From positions 6,014,001 to 6,078,000 of the forward strand of contig NZ_CP018082.1 of the NCBI RefSeq assembly GCF_001886715.1: 64,000 bases of DNA, written 5' to 3'. Shown here one piece after another: positions 59,691 through 64,000 of the stretch. Origin of the DNA: Nocardia mangyaensis. GTDB taxonomy: Bacteria; Actinomycetota; Actinomycetes; Mycobacteriales; Mycobacteriaceae. The translations under genes and the position numbers were made by a program. Position 1 is the first letter of the stretch. Each line of letters begins with the position of its first letter. The notes beneath the pieces were generated by a model. It saw only the letters and a list, made by a program, of their open reading frames with translations. It did not search any database and was not told the origin of the DNA.

Positions 59691-61814
59691 CTATCTGTCG
59701 TTCCCTGAACCGAGTACAGGGAGCCTGGCACTCCGCACTGTGGGAGCGGGCGCGTAGCTCAGTCGCAGTACCAGAGCGACCTGCTCGTGCCCGGGGATTC
59801 TCATCAGTGCGGAGAACCGTTTGTGGACCGAGGCAAGTGTATCTGTGAATGCGGCGGATACGTCGCGCAAATCATCGGCATTCCGTGCGTAGAGAAATAC
59901 CGGTGACACCGGCTGCACCGCCAGCCCCAGCTTCTGCGCAGCAATCCACACTCTCTCGACGGCGGAGCCGCCCTTCACATAACCGGCGAGACCCTCGTTC
60001 GCCGGGAACCCGATCGCGATCACCGCGGCACTGGACAGCACCCGGTCACGGAGGTATTCGCCCAGCGCCCGCCCACCGGACCAATCCCGCAAATAGGCCA
60101 TCACATCGGCACGCGCGCCGATGCGCATCTTCGCCTGCTCGTCGGCGGTGAGTTCCAGGCTCCGCACGTCGAGCCCGGTACGCAGGTCCTCATCGGGTTG
60201 GCGCAGTTCACCGAACATCTCAGTGTGCAAATGGTCGGTCAGGTATCGGACACGGTCGGCTTCGGCGAGCAGGTCGGCCACCTCCGCGATCCCGGTTTCG
60301 TCGGCGACGGCATACACCCTCGCGCCGTCCGCCGCGGCGGCACGTGCGAGGGTGTCGAGCACATCCGGGGCCAGCGGCGCCCCGGTACCGAGACTTCGGT
60401 TGGTCTCTCGCCCGAGCATGTGCGGATAGTCGGCCGCCAGGTCGGGGTCGGTGCCGCTGCCCAAGCGCAGAGTCACCGAGACCGGGCTCTCCCCGCCCAG
60501 CACGATCTCCGACGACCCCAGCAAACCGACAGCGGCAGCGGCTACGCGGGCGTTGTGCATGGCCGCGCCGAGCGCGACCGCACTGCCGCGAAAGCCGATG
60601 TCCATGGCAGAGCTACGGTCCGGGTCGAGCGATATGTGAACAACTTCACCGTCGACGCGCACCGCCCATGGCTGGGCGTTTCCGCCGGACGGCGCCCGCT
60701 CGATACTGTGCAGAATCCGCTCCACCGATGTCGATGGCTCGACCGCGAGCACCGGCGGCACCCCGGAGAGCGGGTCCGCGACCAGCGGCTCGGCGAGTTC
60801 ATCGAGCGCCCGCTCGAGGTCGACGCGAACGCGCCCGGACGGCAACGGCTGGTCCAGCCCGATCCGCCGCAAGGCAGTAGCGATCGTCGCCGCACCGAGC
60901 GCGACCTCACCGGCCAATTGGGGCCAGGTGGTCACCGACTCGTCGATCTCGGCCAGGCTCGCGGCGAACCGCGGCGACAATTGGGTCGCGTCGAGAATCC
61001 GCATGACGTGTGGTGCCTTGTCCCTGGTCGCCAAACCACGCAGAGCAGCAACGTCGACATCACCGAGCAGCCCGTGGAACGGTCGGCGATCGGGCTCCAG
61101 ATCGAACCGCTCCACATCCAACAGGCCGCGATCGTTGGTTTCCATCAGCACTGGAACGCGGTGTCGGCGAGCAGCCTCCCGCGCCGCGATCTTCACATCG
61201 AGCGAGTCACAGGCTTCGACGAGTACCGAAAGCCCTTGCAGGAACTCATCGATCGAATCGTCGTCGACTCCGGCCCGAAAGACCTCGACCGGCAGATATG
61301 GGTCGAGTTCGGCGATCCGGCGGGCGGTGACGACACACTTGTTCAGGCCGATGTCGAACAGTCCGCCGGGGATGCGATTCAGATTCGACAGCTCGACGAT
61401 GTCGGCGTCCGCGAGCCGCAGCCGCCCGCAAATGCCTTCGAGCGCGGCGACATAGGCGATCTCGTGGCCCGAGCTCTGCCCGATGACGCCGATCGTGCGG
61501 CCACGCAGTCGTCGTTGCTCGGCGACGGTCAGCTTGTTGCGGTTGCGGTCGAGCCGGATGGCGTTGAACCCCTGGGCCCCGACCACCGCGAGCAGCGCCG
61601 ATCGCCACGGGTAGTACACCCAGCGATCATCGGCCGGATCGGCGTCCGGCGCGCGGTGGATCCGACGGAGTTCGGCTCGCAGACCGGCACGCAGATCGAC
61701 GACTTCGATCCGCGCGTCAGCCCGCAGCCGCGTCAGTTCGGCGGCGTCACCGGGGTCGTTCTCGTTCAGGACCTGCGGGCGAAAGACGTCATGTGGTGCG
61801 AGATCTCGACTCAC
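59691..61814 (-). CDS. Rv1355c/MoeY-like fusion of E1-like (ThiF) and nitroreductase domains
   Basis: The 707-residue protein has an N-terminal ThiF/E1-like domain with the nucleotide-binding TIGVIGQSSGHEIA (near residue 108) and NLNRIPGG, and a C-terminal nitroreductase-like domain (from about residue 345, with APSGGNAQPWAV and IGFPANEGLAG). The fusion matches the Rv1355c family, which is called MoeY in M. tuberculosis. E1-like enzymes adenylate C-termini or activate cysteines, and the nitroreductase fold may oxidise a flavin-dependent substrate. The substrate is unknown. It overlaps the preceding gene by 4 bases. Confidence 0.85.
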   Translation of the reverse strand: MSRDLAPHDVFRPQVLNENDPGDAAELTRLRADARIEVVDLRAGLRAELRRIHRAPDADPADDRWVYYPWRSALLAVVGAQGFNAIRLDRNRNKLTVAEQRRLRGRTIGVIGQSSGHEIAYVAALEGICGRLRLADADIVELSNLNRIPGGLFDIGLNKCVVTARRIAELDPYLPVEVFRAGVDDDSIDEFLQGLSVLVEACDSLDVKIAAREAARRHRVPVLMETNDRGLLDVERFDLEPDRRPFHGLLGDVDVAALRGLATRDKAPHVMRILDATQLSPRFAASLAEIDESVTTWPQLAGEVALGAATIATALRRIGLDQPLPSGRVRVDLERALDELAEPLVADPLSGVPPVLAVEPSTSVERILHSIERAPSGGNAQPWAVRVDGEVVHISLDPDRSSAMDIGFRGSAVALGAAMHNARVAAAAVGLLGSSEIVLGGESPVSVTLRLGSGTDPDLAADYPHMLGRETNRSLGTGAPLAPDVLDTLARAAAADGARVYAVADETGIAEVADLLAEADRVRYLTDHLHTEMFGELRQPDEDLRTGLDVRSLELTADEQAKMRIGARADVMAYLRDWSGGRALGEYLRDRVLSSAAVIAIGFPANEGLAGYVKGGSAVERVWIAAQKLGLAVQPVSPVFLYARNADDLRDVSAAFTDTLASVHKRFSALMRIPGHEQVALVLRLSYAPAPTVRSARLPVLGSGNDR

Positions 61815-62551
61815 TTGCGGCGGGACCGTTCCGACGTTCGGGCACGCGCCGCTACCAGCTGTTCGCGTTCACTGCTGATCAGTTCGTGCTGGTCCGGGCT
61901 CGCCGTCGAGAGGTCGTCGAGGTCCCACCACACCGGTACGGTGACGTACCGTTCGTCGGGGTAGGCGACCGGCGAGACCCCCGGTGGCTGGCGCGCGCCG
62001 GTGGCGTCATAGAGGTCCAGGCAGTGCAGTGGGCTCGCGCCGAAGACATAGCGCGCGTCGAGCAGCCAGGCCGCGTGCGGGATGGCGCGAGCCAGCAGGG
62101 CTCCGATTCCGGGCCTGCGCGGCAACGCTCGCGACGACCACGCGCCTTTGGTCTCGATGACTCCCAAGGGAATTCGCTCGACGAGCTCCGACCGCAACGC
62201 GGCTTCGTCCGGCGTGCCGATCCAGGGTTGGAACCCGGCGATCTCGTCGGCGGTCAGGTGCGGCCCGTGCGCGCGCATCCCGGCCACCATCGTTGCCTCG
62301 GAATCGATCACGGCGAAGAATCCCGCCGTTGATTGCCCGTCCGCGATGGACTCGAAATCCAGGACGACTTCAACTCCGTAGTGCTGGTAAACATTCAGCG
62401 CACCATCGACGTATTGTCGCCACAGCTCGGGAAGTTCCGACGGGGTGCCGAAGAGAACGTCGCATCCCGACCGTTCTTCGAAGTACCGCAACCCACCCGC
62501 ATCCGTACCACCGACCGCGTCAGTCGAGTCGGTGTGAACCGACACCCTCAT
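61811..62551 (-). CDS. GNAT/acyl-homoserine-lactone-synthase-like protein
   Basis: This 246-residue protein is the first gene of the c-di-GMP operon. LNVYQHYGVEVVLDFESI, FFAVIDSEATMVAGMRAHGPH, the ETKGAWSS stretch near residue 130 and PHAAWLLDARYVFGAS form a strand-helix order like GNAT or AHL synthase folds. It is the counterpart of Rv1356c by position. The donor and acceptor are unknown and the assignment is tentative. Confidence 0.65.
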   Translation of the reverse strand: MRVSVHTDSTDAVGGTDAGGLRYFEERSGCDVLFGTPSELPELWRQYVDGALNVYQHYGVEVVLDFESIADGQSTAGFFAVIDSEATMVAGMRAHGPHLTADEIAGFQPWIGTPDEAALRSELVERIPLGVIETKGAWSSRALPRRPGIGALLARAIPHAAWLLDARYVFGASPLHCLDLYDATGARQPPGVSPVAYPDERYVTVPVWWDLDDLSTASPDQHELISSEREQLVAARARTSERSRRK

Positions 62552-62762
62552 ACAACTCCGTACCTACACGCTCGTCGGCATTGCCCGACCGGTCAAAGAT
62601 TTTCTAGCAGTATCCGTCATCCGGAACGAATCCACCAGACCAGCGGCAAATCTCCCGACAACCGCCTGAGTAATTTGAAGTATCCCCAGGTCAGAGGGGG
62701 TGTTACCAACATGTGACGATCAATACCGACCGAGCGGTACTCATTGAGTTAACTCATGGTTA

Positions 62763-63197
62763 TCACACGGTGATCGAGATGAACAGCTCGACGGTGTCCG
62801 GACCGTGCCAGACCTCGATCTCCTCGCGATAGGCACGCGAGATCTCCGCCGAGGCGGTGGCGTCGTCGACCTGGGCCCAGACGTCCTCGACCGGGTCGTG
62901 ATAGTCGCCGTTCGGCGCGAAGCGCGCGTAGACGCCCTTGGGCACGCACACCATCAGATCGCCGACGGGAACCTCGCCGGGCGCGTCGTATTCCCTGGCC
63001 ACCAAGGCATTCCAGTTGCCTGCCGGATCGGGGACATACACGGTGTGCAGCGGTTCGCCGCCCTCGGGGCGGTCGCGCAGCCGGTCCTTGAGGAACTCGA
63101 TCAGATCGCTGTTGCTCACCTTGAAGTTCGGGTGCACCTTGGGCACCGCCAGTCCGCCGTACAGCGCGGCGCCGCGCACCACGATCGAATAGCTCAT
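62763..63197 (-). CDS. GyrI-like/AraC-effector-binding domain protein, copy 2
   Basis: The 144-residue protein seems to be a lone effector-binding domain without a DNA-binding part. GVYARFAPNGDY, the acidic strand DTVELFISI at the C-terminus and the VHPNFKVSNSDLIEFL helix fit the GyrI-like fold. ATG 63197 overlaps the preceding stop by 4 bases. The ligand is unknown. It is a paralogue of the gene upstream. Confidence 0.72.
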   Translation of the reverse strand: MSYSIVVRGAALYGGLAVPKVHPNFKVSNSDLIEFLKDRLRDRPEGGEPLHTVYVPDPAGNWNALVAREYDAPGEVPVGDLMVCVPKGVYARFAPNGDYHDPVEDVWAQVDDATASAEISRAYREEIEVWHGPDTVELFISITV

Positions 63198-63637
63198 CGC
63201 GGGTCTACCGCCAGATAGAGGTCGATCTTGTACGCGTGCGGGTAGCACTCGAAATCGCCGGTGAAGGTGCGCTTGATCTGGTTGTGCTCCTCGGCGAAGG
63301 CGATCTGGGTCCACAGATCCGTCATCACCTGCGGAAAGTTGCCGACCGAGGAAAAGCGCGCGTAGGTGCCACGCGGCAGCCTGGCCGCCAGATGCCCTCG
63401 GGTCACCTGGTCGAGGGATTCGCACTGATAGCCGACGATCTGGGTGTTGTAGGTGCTCAGCTCACCGGTGTAGTCGGTGTAGGCACTGGCCAGCGGGCCG
63501 GCGAGATCCTGGTGCAGGACCGCCGACCACGCGGCTTCGAGATCCCGGTCGCGCAGCTCACCGAGTGCGCGTTTGGGACTGCGGACCGGTAGACCGGCCA
63601 CCCATGTCTCGTCCCGCTCGACGATTTCGAACTGCAT
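63194..63637 (-). CDS. GyrI-like/AraC-effector-binding domain protein, copy 1
   Basis: The 147-residue protein begins MQFEIVERDETWVAGLPVRS, the typical first strand and hinge of AraC effector-binding domains, and ends YKIDLYLAVDPR, the usual last strand. GTYARFSSVGN matches GVYARFAPNGD of the downstream gene. The two genes form a coupled pair. Function is unknown; they may bind hydrophobic cations or drugs, as GyrI-fold proteins do. Confidence 0.75.
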   Translation of the reverse strand: MQFEIVERDETWVAGLPVRSPKRALGELRDRDLEAAWSAVLHQDLAGPLASAYTDYTGELSTYNTQIVGYQCESLDQVTRGHLAARLPRGTYARFSSVGNFPQVMTDLWTQIAFAEEHNQIKRTFTGDFECYPHAYKIDLYLAVDPR

Positions 63638-63765
63638 TGATGACTCTCTCGAAGGGTCGGCTCGGTCGCGTCATGCTATCAACATCGATCGCTGACGCGG
63701 TGGATCACCGAGTTGTGGCTCCCCCAACCTAACCCATCTGAGCTGGACAAATGTCCACCAGCCGC

Positions 63766-64000
63766 TCAGGCGCCGATGGCGGCCGCCAGGTGCGGCCAGG
63801 CTTCGTACAGATCGGTTTCGAACTGTCCCCAGGTGTGTGAGCCCGTCGGGCGGTGGAGGTAGGTGGCGGGAATGCCGAGCTGACCGAGCCTGCCCGCGAA
63901 GGCGGCGGTGCAGGTGCCCGCGATGGCCTCCACCGGGGGCATCGGCAGGCCACGATCGGCGGGGCCGGGGACACCGGTGGCGGCGGACAGGAAGAGCGTC
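63766..64000 (-). CDS. Ag85/esterase-type alpha/beta hydrolase, C-terminal part only
   Basis: Only the last 77 residues are in the window. The frame reads LFLSAATGVPGP, then an ETYLHR-like strand ending in GSHTWGQFETDLYEAWPHL, where the His before TWGQF is the likely catalytic His. This matches the C-terminus of the mycolyltransferase/esterase D family of Nocardia. The gene starts beyond the right edge. Confidence 0.8.
   Translation of the reverse strand, partial: TLFLSAATGVPGPADRGLPMPPVEAIAGTCTAAFAGRLGQLGIPATYLHRPTGSHTWGQFETDLYEAWPHLAAAIGA

Overview
The window is high-GC actinobacterial chromosome, most likely Nocardia or a close mycolic-acid-producing relative in the Mycobacteriales. Reasons: many GTG/TTG starts; the housekeeping gene set found around Rv1002c-Rv1021 of Mycobacterium tuberculosis (pmt, rsmI, metG, tatD, rpfB, ksgA, ispE, a Pks16-like ligase, pth, rplY, prs, glmU, a TetR gene, mfd, mazG); a complete ergothioneine operon; an Rv1354c-Rv1356c-like c-di-GMP block; and the tail of an Ag85-type esterase at the right edge. 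No phage, insertion sequence or CRISPR array was seen.

Region 1-11.1 kb is the most distinctive part. It is a divergent cluster that looks like a small-molecule metallophore system. Leftward genes encode a Tat/lipoprotein solute-binding protein of the dipeptide/nickel family, a permease, and one polypeptide fusing the second permease to two ATPase domains (cut by the window edge). Rightward genes encode an arginine-hydroxylase-like Fe(II)/2-oxoglutarate oxygenase, an SbnB-like dehydrogenase, a type III PLP decarboxylase, an SbnA-like synthase and a MATE exporter. Two IdeR/DtxR-type iron boxes lie in the shared intergenic region. There is no NRPS or NIS synthetase in the window, so an aminopolycarboxylate or opine-like product is the natural hypothesis.

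Region 11.1-24 kb holds a TerD protein, an FMN split-barrel protein, mazG-mfd, a TIGR03085-like protein, two TetR regulators (one resembling gamma-butyrolactone receptors), tRNA-Gln(TTG), glmU-prs and three small genes. Region 23.9-29.9 kb is egtABCD with divergent egtE; EgtC carries an unusual tandem-repeat insertion.

Region 30-50 kb holds a fatty acyl-AMP ligase, pth, rplY, prfC, a SnoaL-like protein, two DUF4393/Abi-alpha-like paralogues flanking a DUF445 membrane protein, a Uup-like ABC-F ATPase, ispE, a copper chaperone with a plausible CsoR-type promoter, ksgA, a secreted lipase with a decayed upstream copy, rpfB, and divergent tatD/metG whose start codons overlap.

Region 50-64 kb holds a PEP-mutase-family protein, soxR with a palindromic operator, arcA plus a short GntR regulator, pmt, rsmI, a GT4 glycosyltransferase, a four-gene c-di-GMP operon (acyltransferase-like protein, E1-like/nitroreductase fusion, GAF-GGDEF-EAL, unknown sensor-like protein), two overlapping effector-binding-domain genes and the partial esterase.
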